DNA of 64,000 bases from Ooceraea biroi (lineage: Eukaryota > Arthropoda > Insecta > Hymenoptera > Formicidae): assembly GCF_003672135.1 (NCBI RefSeq), contig NC_039508.1, positions 8,370,001 through 8,434,000 of the forward strand, read 5' to 3'. The notes beneath the pieces are model-generated. The model ran no database searches. It was not told the DNA's origin and saw only the letters and a list, made by a program, of their open reading frames with translations. The translations under genes were made by a program, and so were the position numbers. This document shows positions 21,781-34,035 of the stretch, one piece after another; within the stretch, counting starts at the first letter, position 1, and each line of letters starts with the position of its first letter.

Positions 21781-21831
21781 TTAATAAATGGAGAAACAAA
21801 TTTATATTGATAAAAAGAGAGCGAGAAGAGA

Positions 21832-21958
21832 GAGAGAGTGAATGAGTGAGTGAGTGAGTGAATGAGTAAGTGAATGAGTGAGTGATTGAGTGAGTGAGCG
21901 AGTAAGCGAATGAGTAAGTGAATGAGTGAGTGAATAAGTGAATGAGTGAATGAGTGAA
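21832..21958. repeat. (GAGT)n microsatellite
   Basis: Long GAGT/GAAT tetranucleotide array, preceded by a GAGA-rich tract. Confidence 0.95.
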
Positions 21959-22356
21959 AAAAAGAGACTTACCTAAACAGGAATAACTAAAAAATAAAAC
22001 AAAATAATTATTTAAATTATATAACTGATAATATAAAAATTTGTCATGATTCACGTAAAGAGATAATAATAAATAACGTTAAAGTCAAAATCAGTACTAT
22101 TGTTACATGATTGTTACATGAAACAAGTAACAAAAAACTTCTTAGGCCATTTTAAAAAAAAATTTCTAAAACTGACACGAAAATTCTATTTCAAGCTATC
22201 AAAGCTATAACAACTTGTAAATTAAAATAAACCAGTCGAATTATTCAAAATTTACACGTCCAAGAACGATAAACATGCAATAAAATGAAAATATTAATGC
22301 ATAAATTCTGTATATAATCGTTATTCTCAAGTCATTCTAGATATTGAATACACATC

Positions 22357-22372
22357 CACGCGCGCGCGCGCG

Positions 22373-22408
<36 letters not shown>
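22357..22408. repeat. (CG)n(CA)n microsatellite
   Basis: Alternating CG run followed by a CA run, purine-pyrimidine throughout. Confidence 0.95.
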
Positions 22409-22840
22409 GTGTAAATTTCATTATTAATTTTTGCTCGAACATAAAAACATAAATCTTGTAAATTCAAACCTTCAGATATTGTTAATTGGTGCTCAATATC
22501 AATCAAATAAACATTCTCAAGCCTACTTAGTACTTCATAACTTTTTCTTTCACAAAGTATTTTTACATTTTGATCAGACACACGATTCTTTAAAATTTTT
22601 ATACCTCGAGCAATAGCTAAATTGTTAATAAGTTCTTGACCTAAATGCTTATTACCAACACACTGCGCAAGAAAACCATTAAAATTTTCAAATGGAAAAG
22701 CAGATGTAACCCATAAAGGACCCCATCGTTGAACACTTAAAGTAAGGTGTAATAGCTCAACATTATATGAAATTTTAGAAATAACAGTTTCTTTTGTTTT
22801 TGGATTAATCCAAGTAATACCATTTTCAAAAAAACTTTCA
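22409..22840 (-). pseudogene. CACTA/EnSpm-like transposase fragment
   Basis: One continuous minus-strand frame of about 140 residues reads ISYNVELLHLTLSVQRWGPLWVTSAFPFENFNGFL and continues in NKHLGQELINN. The RWGPLW..SAFPFEN.NG core is characteristic of the region downstream of the catalytic core in insect and plant CACTA-type transposases. There is no start, and the fragment ends in the microsatellite. Confidence 0.6.
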
Positions 22841-23885
22841 TAATTTTATACAAAAGGTTACAAAAACGTATTCATTGGTGGTTTACAATTTTCAATTTTA
22901 TTTCTACTTTTAATTTTACTTCTGTATTGCTATTTTATTACTTCTAATTTCATTTTATTTTATATTATTGTATTATTTATAATAACAAAATAAAAGAAGT
23001 GTCAAAATGACATAATTACATATCTATCTTTTATAAAAAATTAACATGTGACAAATAAAGATATTTGTTTATAAGAAGGTGTTTATTGCGGTACAAAATA
23101 ATTTTTTATAATTTCAAAAATGTGATCAAAGTCTATCAAAAGATGATCTTAAAAAAATGTTGGCTGCTTTATTACAGCAAATTGATACGCAAAACTTAAT
23201 AGAAAGCGTTAAAATGTTAAAACAGTTTTACATGATGTAAATTTGCAGAAACAGTCTGGAGAAGAAAGTAGTAAAATTATTAAACTTTTGAACATATAAT
23301 AGACATTCTAATAATAGTTTGGTCACAAATGTTAATATTTTCTTGTTTAATATTTATATTAATATATTTATTTATATTTATTTATTCATTTATTTGCAAC
23401 ATATAAGAACATCCTCTAATAATGTGAATTGCAAATCATATCACAGTTCATTTGAGAATATTACTAATAATAATGATGAAAATGAGAATCTCAATATATC
23501 AAAAGAAGAAGATTGTACGTTTTTCGTACAATGAAAAAAGTAATAGAAATAGAAAAAGAAAAAGAAGAGGAGGAAGATGCAAATACAAAATCTCAATTAT
23601 TTGGGAGACATTGAGAAGATAATAAAGTATGAATTAATTTAATACTAAGTAATAAATTTATTTATTGTAATTAATATCTGCACATAATATGATAATAATA
23701 ATGAAAAGAATATCTTTTTAATACATTTAATTCTCAAGTTATAATAAAGGTTACAACTTCAAAATGTTTTTAATTAAGCAAATGTAATGAAGAGTTAAAA
23801 TAAAATTAGGTTTTATAAATTTTAAAAAAGAAAAATTTTTCAAAGTAATATTAAACTGTAATAAGAGCCAAACATCTATAATATA
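22841..23885. other. AT-rich stretch, no recognised gene
   Basis: Contains one short plus-strand frame (about 23115-23240, LAALLQQIDTQNLIESVKML) that is leucine-rich but matches no family I know. Otherwise A/T runs. Confidence 0.6.
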
Positions 23886-24300
23886 CAGGGTGAGGCAATA
23901 ACTATTACCACCTTAAATATCTTTGAATTTATAAAGTCCAGAGGAAAATTTATGTAATCAAAATTATACGGTACGAAGGGGGCTAACATATGGCGATAAT
24001 ATTTTTTGTCCTGGTGGAAGCGCTTCGGAGAAGAATCAAGGTCACCTTCATTTTTTTTAATGGGTTCGGTTAGAGCTCTAGATATTACAAGAGTAGCGCA
24101 AGCCATGTTGGACCTAACTGCAGGTGCAGTTTTATGTTAGGTTACAAATGACTCTGTCTTCTCATTGGACGCCAAGGTGATAGGTCCAATATGGCGGCAT
24201 CGCGAAGATCAAACGTTTGCGCTACTCTTGTAATATCTAGAGTTCTAGGTTCGGTATGTTTTTTTCCATAATGTGATAGAGGAGCTTAAAACAAGTTCAG
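23886..24300 (+). mobile_element. Solo end of a CAGGGTG-type transposon
   Basis: Starts CAGGGTGAGGCAATAACTAT after TA and continues with the AAGGTCACCTT motif common to the arms of this group. The opposite end is not found, so the copy is truncated. A hAT-like MITE sits inside it at 24071. Confidence 0.6.
24071..24247. mobile_element. hAT-like MITE with 8-bp target duplication
   Basis: 177-bp element with inverted ends TAGAGCTCTAGATATTACAA and its near-inverse. Exact duplication GGTTCGGT at 24063-24070 and 24248-24255. It is a different family from the MITE at 17768 but shares the TAGAG start and the duplication length of hAT elements. Confidence 0.85.
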
Positions 24301-24334
24301 AACTCATGACACAAAATTATTGAATCTAACCTAA

Positions 24335-24418
24335 CCTAACCCAAACCTATTTCTGCTTTAAAACGAAAATTTGAGCGACAGTTAAAACATTTTAAAGCAG
24401 AAATAGGTTTGGGTTAGG
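24335..24418. repeat. Inverted repeat with CCTAA motifs
   Basis: CCTAACCCAAACCTATTTCT (about 24335) is mirrored at about 24399-24418 around a 26-base loop. The left side extends into CTAAC units, the reverse of the insect telomere-type TTAGG repeat, but only about three copies. Confidence 0.65.
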
Positions 24419-24424
24419 TTATTT

Positions 24425-24735
24425 TTTTCGGAAGTGGAGCCCCCCCGCAGGGGGGGCGGAACACACTGTGTTCACGCATGTACTTTACAAGATTAAGCAA
24501 AATTGTTTTGTTAATAACATTTCCAGTGATGGTAATGACCTTGATAACATTGTAAAATACATGCGTAGACACAGTGGGTTCCACCCCCCCTGCGGGAGTT
24601 TTTATAGGTTTCACATCGTGGACATTTAATTTCTTTATGAATAACTTTTCGCTTTTGCAAAAAATCGATTAATTTATTCTTATCCTCGACTCTCCTATAC
24701 CAACTATTCTCTGCTTTAATATTCAAGACTTCAAT
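24425..24735 (-). pseudogene. Possible Merlin/IS1595-like transposase N-terminus
   Basis: The minus strand reads WYRRVEDKNKLIDFLQKRKV, then KEIKCPRC, then after a frame change VYACILQCY or the parallel frame. A short helical part followed by CPRC and a second cysteine pair resembles the zinc-ribbon start of ISXO2/Merlin transposases. It is flanked by an odd G/C run (CCCCCCCGCAGGGGGGG at 24440-24456, mirrored near 24580). The catalytic part is absent. Confidence 0.3.
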
Positions 24736-25049
24736 ATATTAATGATTAACTGCTTTAAATGATTTTCCTTTGTTGATTCACTGCTTTAAATGATTTTCCT
24801 TTGTTCATACATGTACTATTTTATATACATATTAGTAGTTTATGCCTTTCAAAACTTAAAATAACTAGTATATTTCTCAAACTTTTTTGTTAAAAACTTT
24901 TTAATAAGAAATGACCGCCACCTATAACCTTATGAAGGTCACTCAGGAGGATGACCTCTATAACATATGTCATGGTCAAGGTCATCGGTGAGGTCTGACC
25001 TTTTATGCATATTTACCGAAAATATTGTTTTGAACTTGATACTGATAAT

Positions 25050-26314
25050 TCTAACAAAGAAACGAATAGTGAATTCTTTACACTACCCTACATTAGATCT
25101 TGTAGCGAATTTCTTTCTAATATAATTAAGAAATTTGGGTTTAAAACGGCGTTCAAATACACTAATTCTTTAAATAAGTTTGTGGGAAACGTTTTCTCCC
25201 TGCGATTGCTTTCCAATGGAGTAAACACCTTTTGCCTTTTATTCTTTTTATTTAACATTTTCTTCAATATTTATTTTAACATTTTATTCTAACATTTTAT
25301 TTCAACATTTTAATTCAACATTTTATTTTGATCGAACAATCTTCTTCCGCCTCGACGTTTGGTCTGCGTAGCTCGAGTTGAGGTAGGCGTCTTGCAGTTC
25401 GGCTCCGTCTGCGTGAAAACTCCTGTCTGCTACGGGGGTTGTGTCTGAACTTCGGTGCACCGATGCGGGGAAATCTTCACCGGTGATAGTAATGGTGGTA
25501 TCTTTCCCAGGTGCCTCAGCTCCGGTGTAGTCGGCTGCGGAACTTCCTCTTCACTACGCTCAGGCGTTGAGGACCTCTTCTTCCGAGTATAAATATGTGG
25601 TGGAATCCGCTGGCTGGTTCTCTTGGTGTTGAGCGCCTCGGAGAGGAAGGTTGCACACCGCTTCCTCCAGGTGATGGATTTTCTGCTCGCCGTTTTTGAC
25701 CGAGATGAAACCAGGATAGTCTTTCTCAAAATTCAAAGCGACTTGCGCTGTTAGCGACTAGCGCTTGTAGCAGAGGTTTTTTAGCTCCTCGCTCTTTGGC
25801 GACTGGCGCCGGAATGATCTCTCGGGCTTCGGATTTCTGTCTTTTTATACCCATTCAGTGCCTCCTTTGATCGTGCGAATGTTCACGCCAAATTCGCCAT
25901 CTGATGTCTTTTAAGAGAATGTCGCTAATATTGTGAAGTTGCTGTTAAGCTGTGACGTTACGCACTTCCTTGCAGTGGCGTGTCCGCCACAAGTTTATTA
26001 AAGTTAAAAAGGATTCGTTGGATAGAATGTTTCACTGTGACGTAGTTTATAAAATTTCTTGCTGTGACTGTGAAGCCTCCTACGTCGGCCAAACAAAAAG
26101 ACAGTTCCGAACTAGAGTAAATGAACACAGGAAAGACATAAATAAAAAGTCCGGTTCTCCGTCGGTTATTTCGACTCATCGACTGAGTTCTGGACATGAT
26201 TTCGATTGGGATGATGTGCAAATTCTAGACAAAGAAGGATCGTATAAAAAAAAGGTTAGTTTCGGAAATGGTGAATATAAAAAGGCAATTAAAGCCATTA
26301 AATTTACAAAATGA
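25050..26314 (+). mobile_element. Penelope-like retroelement, RT end plus GIY-YIG nuclease
   Basis: Part one (25060-25182) reads FFTLPYIRSCSEFLSNIIKK and FKYTNSLNKFV, the C-terminal region of a Penelope-like reverse transcriptase. Part two (about 25986-26314) continues KFIKVKKDSLDRMFHC, then the GIY-YIG endonuclease VVYKISCCDCEASYVGQTKR with R..EH and SVISTHRLSSGHDFDW. The two parts would join smoothly at KFV/KFI, so the 0.8 kb between them is an insertion. The reverse transcriptase core is missing. Confidence 0.75.
25183..25985. other. Insertion inside the Penelope-like element
   Basis: Repeated CATTTTATTC-like words, then a GC-rich part with open frames in two phases on the minus strand (about 25430-25730, Ser/Pro/Arg-rich). 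No family was recognised and no clean target duplication was seen. The motif TGTGACGTTACGC near its right edge resembles the starts of LTR-like units elsewhere in the window. Confidence 0.4.
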
Positions 26315-26579
26315 CAGAATTTCTATCAAATGACTATCTTCCTATTTTAAATATGTTTTCCCTTCTTTGACTTTGTCTCGGCGTTTTGGTTTGTGTATAC
26401 GACTGTTGACGGAGTTCGATTTTCGCCTTGTTATCCGTTCCTGTTATTCTTATTGTGAAAGTGGGATTCGTAGGATGGTCACAGACTATGTTCCTGTAAT
26501 TTGTTTTGCGTTGTATAGATTGTTTGAAATAGAGTGTATACGATAGTTTATTTAATATTTTACATTTTTTGACTTATAT

Positions 26580-27062
26580 ATTAAATATAATCCTTCTTTA
26601 TTAAGCGACCAAGCTGGCAGTGCAAATTATACAAACACACAACGTTTCGACCACGTAAATTTCGGGTCCTTTTCAAGTGTGAAAGATGTCACTTCCTACA
26701 AACAATATAATTATAAACAAACGGCAACCACAAGTGACAATTGTAGAGTGCATCTGCGCAACTTACTTCCAAAAAGTGACACATAATACATTGAAATAAC
26801 AATTCAGAACAAAGGAATGGACACCTCGTCCAACCTCAGCACTGTACAGTTCAAACGGTAATGACACGCCGATAAAAAACAAGGTCTCAAGACTTTCTCA
26901 AAATATTATTGTACGAATCTGGTAGGTTCTCAGTATCCTTCTGTGAGTTGATCGTGTTATTATTCTGTTTTATAAAAATCATCTCCGCTATTTCTCTCTT
27001 TTTAAAATTGTTCTCATTATGTAAAATACCAACATTAGACCAATCAAAATCATGATTTTTCA
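26580..27062 (-). mobile_element. Penelope-like 3' fragment
   Basis: The minus strand from 27062 reads HDFDWSNVGILHNENNFKK, then REIAEMIFIKQ and KDTENLPDS, the end of a GIY-YIG nuclease and its tail. Downstream at 26690-26638 is the shared motif TTGAAAAGGACC...GGTCGAAACG. The fragment faces the opposite way to the copy at 25050-26314, so the two are separate insertions. Confidence 0.7.
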
Positions 27063-30000
27063 CTTATATCTTAAAATAATTTGTTTATTTTAATGTGACT
27101 TAGGGTGATAACTATATTTAGCGATGTGAATGTTTTTTATATTTATTTACGTTGTTCATGTGTGACGTCCTGACGTCCACCTCACACCCATTTTTAATTT
27201 TTTTATTTGCAATATTAATTATTAATGTATAACCGCTGTTAATTATTTTTGAGCGCCATTGATACTTACCATTTTGCTTCACTACTTATTATTAACTACA
27301 GGCTTACGTACAGTAGTCTGTTATTAACCTAACCAAGAATATTATTTACTTAGCAACCTAACTGACACATTTATCATGTTAAACGCTTTAGCTTGACAAT
27401 AGTTTTAATATAAAAATATATAAAGTAATGTTAATAATATTAACATATATAAAGGGAGAAGAAAATATTAAAACCACAAAAACAATATATATGTATAACT
27501 TAGTTATTATGCTTTATGATAGATTTATTTAATTAATATAGTCACGTATATATATATATATATATTTTGTTTGAAACATAAAAACACAAAAACATACATA
27601 AAATCAGTAAAATATATAAAAACAGTTTTATATACTCTAGCAGTTAAATAAAATAATTTTGAAACATGTATCATTAATAATTTGATAAATTTATAATATT
27701 TATAATATTACGAGATTGGTAATATTTAAGATCGTTTGAATTGTAATACCATGAAAGTTTTTGTAGGTATAGCAAAACCATTGAGCTACTTAATATTGTT
27801 TATTATATAAAAAGTATTAATGTTAGTTGTAATAATTGAAAGAATTGGTTTAAAAATATATCTTATTATATGGTTATATAGCCATTGATAAGTATTACAA
27901 ATTTGGCTTAATACATTTGGGTTATTGACAGGATAAAATATTTAATTATTTTTTATAACAAAGAAACAAATGGATTTGAAATGGATTTTATTATACTATA
28001 GTAAAGTCCTTTGCAAGTAGGTAATTTTCGTTAAAACCAATAAGGTCGGTTATTATATAAAAACGGGAAAAATCAATTAGTTATTTAAGACAAGAGTAAA
28101 AGTAATGCCGGCGGAATTGAGTTTTATTAAGTGACAGTGTGGCTTTGACAGTTATTATAATTTACGGAGACATTTGGTGTTGATTGTTGTACAAGGTTAT
28201 AAGTTGTCATTAATAACAATTAAAGGAGTAAATTTTGGAATTGATTTTATTATACAATGAAATAGTTTTTGTGAGTGTAGTAGATTGTATTACTACATTT
28301 GAAGTAATTTATCGTATAGAAAAATAAAGATTATTTTATTAACATAAAAGGAGAAACATTTTATAAGTAAAAGAATGTAGAATATTTATCTACAATCTTA
28401 GTCAAAAAGTACATATTTAAAGTTATGAAATTGCAATAAAATTTCACCAACTTTTTTGGGTCTAAAATTTGAACCGTAAGGAAATACTTTGTTATAATTA
28501 TATTGAAGCATCTAGGTCATAAGAGGAAACTAATAGGGACCTCAGATTTTGAAAATAATCATTTTTACGGAAGTGACCAACAACTTTTGGGAATCATCAT
28601 TTTTAGCTAGGCTGATGGTACCTGTGATGAAATTTTCCTTATCGCACCACGGGATCATTAAGAAACTGCAAAAATTGCAAAGTCACTATTCGTTAAACAA
28701 ATCAGCGTTATTTTTCAATATTTATAGTGTAGAAAGTTTTAATGAAATATTAATAGTTTAGAAGTTACAAAGTTAAAAACAATTAAAGTCAAAATCAATT
28801 AGTGAACAATTTAATATAAAAGGAAATAAGTTGTTTAACCCAAAAATATTAAGAAAAGAATAAATCGTTAATTAATTATGAAAAAAAGTATATTACACAT
28901 GGTATTACATTCATAGTAAGGATTATTGAATTTATTTAAAGGAATATTTTATGTTACTGAGCATTAATTTAAGTATATAATTATTACGCATTTAATCCGT
29001 TAATAATTAAGTATATTAACCATATCATATACGAACACACTTATATATGTGCGTATAACCCATAAAACAATTATTGGTTATTTAAGATTTTATGAATAAA
29101 TTAAGACTAATATTGTATTGGAATAATAATTTTATACGGTTTAATTATAATATTAAACCCGGCACACCAATAGTTGCTTTATTAATAATCTTATAATAAC
29201 TAAAGAATAGATGTGCAAGTACATACACGTGTATATCTATATATATAGGCATCCCTATAAATATAAGACAATTATTGGTTGAGTGACATTTTATAAGTTT
29301 ATTAGAATGGTATCTTGAAATAATAATTTTAGATGATTTAATCACATTATTAAAGGCTCATGATACCAATAATTGATTTTACAATAATTTACAATGATTA
29401 TTATTCAGCTGAATGCGTTATATTATTAAGTAGGCGTATGCAAGGTCTTATAATAATTCCTGCATAAGACTACGAGCATATGAAATGCATATGTCAAGCG
29501 TTATAATTTTAAGAATTAAATTTGTGAACATTACAGAATTATTTAAATCTTAATTTGAATAAGACAGTGAACACAGCGTTAAGTAACAAAGAAATAAAGA
29601 TTTAAATTCACGAAGGAATATTATTTCATGATGACTAATTGTAAAAGACGGTGACTTGTCGGCACCTGATTGAAATAATAATCCAAGACCGCTGTCTTAA
29701 TCAAAGGTTGGATAGATATCTTGAGCAAGATATATCGGCAGGAAGTTGCAGCTGCCATTTGATTCGGAGAAACTCTGGTTGATTAAAAAGTATAACAAAT
29801 GAGCAATAATTCTGTACTGAGAACTTTATGTTGAACTTACGCGTCAAAATACGTTTATCTTTTGTAAGCGTTGAGCTCACCGTTGAGCTCATCATCCCCA
29901 CTAGACGCACCGTGAGACCAATCCCACCACTTAAGTTTTCGATCCCACCATAAGAAGCTTCGAAAACGAAGAACCAATGAGTTAAGTGGGCAGAGCCTCC

Positions 30001-30098
30001 CTACTATTTTAGTTTTTGCTTTAACCGTAGCGTCCCCACTTATTGTAATCCCTTCTCGAGCTACAGGGACCCCGTCCCCACGCATCATAAATTTCGAG

Positions 30099-30105
30099 TA
30101 TATAA
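30099..30105 (+). promoter_or_regulatory. Candidate TATA box of LTR-like copy 1
   Basis: TATATAA, followed about 25-30 bases later by GCAGCAGCCAGAGAAACTCA. The related copy has TATAAG at 63855 followed by GCAGCAGCAAGAGAGC, so the spacing is conserved. Confidence 0.55.
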
Positions 30106-30271
30106 CATGGTGCAGCAGCCAGAGAAACTCACTTGACTTTTTACACTTAGACACTTTTTAGACTTACCTTTTACACTTTTACACTTGACTTTGACACTTT
30201 TATTAACACTCTTTGACTTTTGAGGACTATTACGATTACTACCATTATTATTATGACAACTATTATTGGAG

Positions 30272-31885
30272 TCGCTAGCTAGCGTAAATTCGCTAACTAA
30301 GCGTAAAATATAACGTAGAGCCAGTGAAGTTTGAGTTATTATCGAAGTCTGATTGACTTATTCTTTTGTTGCTACATCATCAAGTGCTTCCTGACCTGAG
30401 GGTTAGATCTGTGCGAACGCTTGTGAGTAGATTTGTTTCATTATTTTATACTCGCTGCTCTTATGGAACGTTATACTTCTACTCCATATACATACTACAC
30501 ATTTTGGCAGATTTATAAAGTTTCACTACATTATTACACTTACAGTCACTTAATTGAGAACCAATTACTGGCCTGAGGGTTCAGATTTATGACATTTGCG
30601 AATAAAATTATTTCAAGTAACACATACATTCATATTGTAACCAACTTCTATATTACACTTGATTTTAGTAATAAACTTTTGATTAATTTGATTGTTCATT
30701 GAATATACCCTTCAATTATTATTGTATTAATCATTGAGAATAATGTTAGTGGTACAACAGTTGCAACTAATCATATTTCAACTTTAACTTTCGTTCCAAA
30801 TCGCTCGCCAGCGTAAATTCGCAGCGAAGCGTCATCCTATATTGAATATATAGTACATGAATGCATTAATTATTTCAATTTATTTGTGCGAGGCATACCC
30901 ATTTATTTCAATTATATTAAAAGCGTTAATTCGCTTTTTCCCTTTGAATACCATTAACAGCGACTTCATTCGCTGTGATTTATCCTTTGAAAACATTCGA
31001 GGGCGAACATTCGCTTCCATACCTGTCATATACCACGGCGTGTATAGCCGCCATTTTCTCATGCTTTAGCTCGGTATAAGAACATATATGCCTCATTACA
31101 CAATTAAGTCGCATTTAATATTAAAGTGAATTAGAATCAAATCATACCATTATTTGAAGGATAAGTCGATTATAAACATTAATTTAACATTTGCATTACA
31201 AGTTTATTACACTTGTGTACTTAAATCAAGTGAGCATGGTAAAAGTTCGACTTACGTTAGTGACAATAGTACGACTTACGCTAGTGACAATTACGCTAGT
31301 GACAATATCAAGAGATTGCTGACTTACCATAAAGCAGTGCATGGTGAATTAATAACTTTAATTATGGTTACAGTATATCACTAACAAGATTTAAGTTTAA
31401 TAAATTACATAATTTTCGTTTATTGTATTGTTAAGCACGAACATAGATTCATTCGTCTGACCAATTCCTTATGCATACTACGTCTGACCATTTCATTATA
31501 TATTCTACCTGATACATTTAATTTGGTCACAGGAGGTATATCTTATTGAATTAACGAATAAAGCATTACGAAATTATGAATAACAGTTAATAACGAATTA
31601 GAATCTATATTAATTTGTTTTAAATCATTATTTTATTCTTCAACTCCATCACCGTGTATGAGCATAAAAGTGCTCGTCTCCTTACCTTGTGTTACATTCC
31701 ACTTATAAAGAAAGGCATAGTAACCTGCCTACTTTTCTTTTGAGATATTTTATTTTATTCAATCCTTTGCATATGAGCATTATTATTGCTCATCCTTTTC
31801 ATTTTTCCATTAGTAAGAGCGAAGTGACGCCCTTATTTCCATATTATACTACTGTCATACACTACACAGCGACATTACGCTGTGA
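30272..31885 (+). repeat. Series of short GCG/CGC hairpins
   Basis: Recurring small stem-loops: TAGCG-taaatt-CGCTA (about 30285), GCG-taaatt-CGC (about 30813), AAGCG-ttaatt-CGCTT (about 30923), CAGCG-acttcatt-CGCTG (about 30958), GCGAA-ca-TTCGC (about 31003) and ACAGCG-acatta-CGCTGT (about 31866). Loops are AT-rich and stems change on both sides. They lie downstream of the TATA box at 30099. Confidence 0.6.
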
Positions 31886-32156
31886 TTTTCTTTTCAATAT
31901 TTTCCTATTTTTATACCGTAATTTTGTTGAAGAATTAAAAGAGATAATAATTTAAATTCATTTTTCATTTATTAAATAATAGAGAGATACCAAGTTTCAA
32001 TCAATATTGATTACAATATTTTCCTTTTGACAATCACAATTTCATCACCGTAAGAGTTAATCGCAAGCTCTCTCCATTCCCGGGTAAAGTCGGTGTATGC
32101 AGATTGACCCATAATCAAAAGAGAGCACCTGAAATCAAATCACCTGAGGGATAGAT

Positions 32157-33234
32157 TTGGGACAGGTACCTGATCGTCTACATTCTCACTTCCCCGGACG
32201 TGACAACCACACTGTTTTCACGAACGTTGATCGCACGCTACGTGAAACTGGGTCATTCCAAGTAAGTGTCGATACTTCACAAAAACGCTTTTTTTGTCTT
32301 ACCTCCATTTACGTTTCGATAACGTTAAATCATTGGTCAGGTGCGCCAGGGGAGAGGGGTGCAGCGTCCAGTTCGTGATGGACTTGAGGAAGAGGTGATG
32401 GAGTGTGTCAGAGCCAATCCCCGCACAAGTACGCGTCAGGTCGCTTCCGAAGTGGGTTGCAGCAATGGGTCGGTGTGGAACATCTTCCATGAGCACAACC
32501 TGCACCCCGTCAAACTGACCAAAGTGCAAGATCTTGCCCCTGGCGATCCTCCTCAGCGCCTTCATTACTGCCAGTGGCTGAACGCATGCATTGGAGAGAA
32601 CACTAATTTCCTGTCGTTCGTTTGCTCCACGGATGAAAAAGGCTTCTCCAGGGAAGGCACGTTCAACCCTCACAACGCCCACTACTGGGCGGAGGAAAAC
32701 CCGCATGTCATTCATGTACGGGGCTACGAACAAAAATTTTTTATAAATGTTTGGGCTAGAATCGTCGGTGACCATTTGCTAGGGCCCTACATTTTGCCTG
32801 CCCGGTTGAATGCGCAGAATTACCTGATTTTCCTTCAACAACAGCTGCCGGATTATTTGGATGATTTGCCCCTGCAGTTCCGCCGCGTCATGTGGTGGCA
32901 GTAAGACGGGTGTCCTGCGCACTGGGGAAGAGTCGTCCGGCAACACTTGGACCAAGCTTTCCTCAATCGGTGGATAGGGCGTGGAGGGCCTATCGCGTGG
33001 CCACCAAGGTCTCCAGATCTCACCCCTCTAGATTTTTTTCTGTGGGGCACCATGGAAAAAAGTGTCTACGAGACGCCGGTGCCCTCCGTAGAGGATTTGA
33101 TTGCGCGAGTGGAAATGGCCGCAGAGACCATTCGTCAGCAGCAGGGAGTCTTCGCACGAATGCGAGCATCGTGGATGGCACGCAGTGAAAAGTGCATTGA
33201 AGTCAATGGGCAGCATTTCAAGCAGCTCTTGTAA
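32157..33234 (+). pseudogene. DD41D-type transposase, broken
   Basis: The C-terminal two thirds are clear: the second helix-turn-helix around RTSTRQVASEVGCSNGSVW, first aspartate block CSTDEKGFSREG with HNAHYWAEENPH, then RVMWWQ followed by a stop and DGCPAHW (second aspartate), then WIGRGGPIAWPPRSPDLTPLDFFLWG (third) and CIEVNGQHFKQLL. The stop replaces the second glutamine of the usual FQQDG. Upstream, FTNVDRTLRETGSF is in frame at about 32200, but a non-coding or frameshifted stretch follows. Confidence 0.8.
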
Positions 33235-33644
33235 GACCTCTGTGCGTCACGTTTTTTGTTTGGTTTTCTGTTTTTTCAGGAAGTTACGTTTTGTTTTAAG
33301 AGACGCCTGGTGATTGTTTAATTTTTTTTAGTTTAATGACTGTTATCTGTTCAGTTTATTTACTTTGATTGAGTTTATCGACTTTGATGTCATTAAATCC
33401 ATACGTTTAGAACATAAAACTTTCAATTTTTATCCCCTTCAGCTTCTCCACACATAATACACCTGATAAACGCAAGCTTCGAGTCCGATGGGTTGCCTAC
33501 CCGCTAGGCGCAAAAGACCTAAGTTAAAAATAGCCGTACCTCCGTACGGTGGCATTTTCGAACATGGTTCCTATGTTCAAAGTACTTCTGTATGGAGCCT
33601 CTATCTACTCTGTGATTTTTGCCAAAGTTATCGTGAACACCCTG
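32157..33644 (+). mobile_element. Truncated CAGGGTG-type transposon
   Basis: Only the right end is recognisable, GAACACCCTG at 33635-33644 followed by TA. The matching left end is not found, so the left side is lost or rearranged. The segment 33235-33644 is non-coding. Confidence 0.6.
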
Positions 33645-34035
33645 TATATACACTCATATAATAATGTCCAACAGATAATAAATTGCACATTATTCATTTA
33701 AAACGACCTGACCATTGTTCGCTCGTGCTTATGCACGGATAGGCTCGCCGGATATGGGTTCGGTTGTTAGGTCGCGGGCAGTGAAGAGACGAGATTTCCA
33801 ATAACGTAATAATTTATTTAGACGTACTATATACAGTGGGTTGCACCGTGTTGACGATCGATGCGGTCGCCGTGTTCTTATGTATGCATCGGGCGGCGCG
33901 GCTTTAGACTCGCGGGGTGTAGTTAATGCCGCGGCGCGAGGATAACACCTGCCCCCCTCCCCCCCGTTATTGTATCGCGTTGTGCTGAAGCTAATAACCC
34001 GACATAATGGCGAGTAGGAAATGTCTCCTGACCGG

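Larger units (their letters stand above)
27161..32110 (+). mobile_element. Very long LTR-like sequence, copy 1
   Basis: Begins TGTGACGTCCTGACGTCC. It is a diverged relative of 61145-64000: matching blocks occur at 28560-28800 with 62220-62450, at 29640-29720 with 63420-63500, and at 29870-30130 with 63660-63900. A TATA box lies at 30099 and the downstream 1.7 kb is rich in short hairpins. Small open frames (28549-28761, 31154-31384, 31689-31955) have no recognised domain. No reverse transcriptase is seen and the right limit is uncertain; the start and promoter layout suggest an LTR with a U3 of about 2.9 kb. Confidence 0.5.

Noticed and set aside
21761..22054. Open frame with SLTHS/FTHSF repeats
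   Set aside because: Translation of the GAGT microsatellite.
24324..24345. CTAAC repeats as an internal telomere tract
   Set aside because: Only about three copies, part of a small inverted repeat; too short to claim telomeric origin.
32299..32775. 158-aa minus-strand frame
   Set aside because: Antisense shadow of the transposase at 32157-33234, which has clear catalytic motifs.
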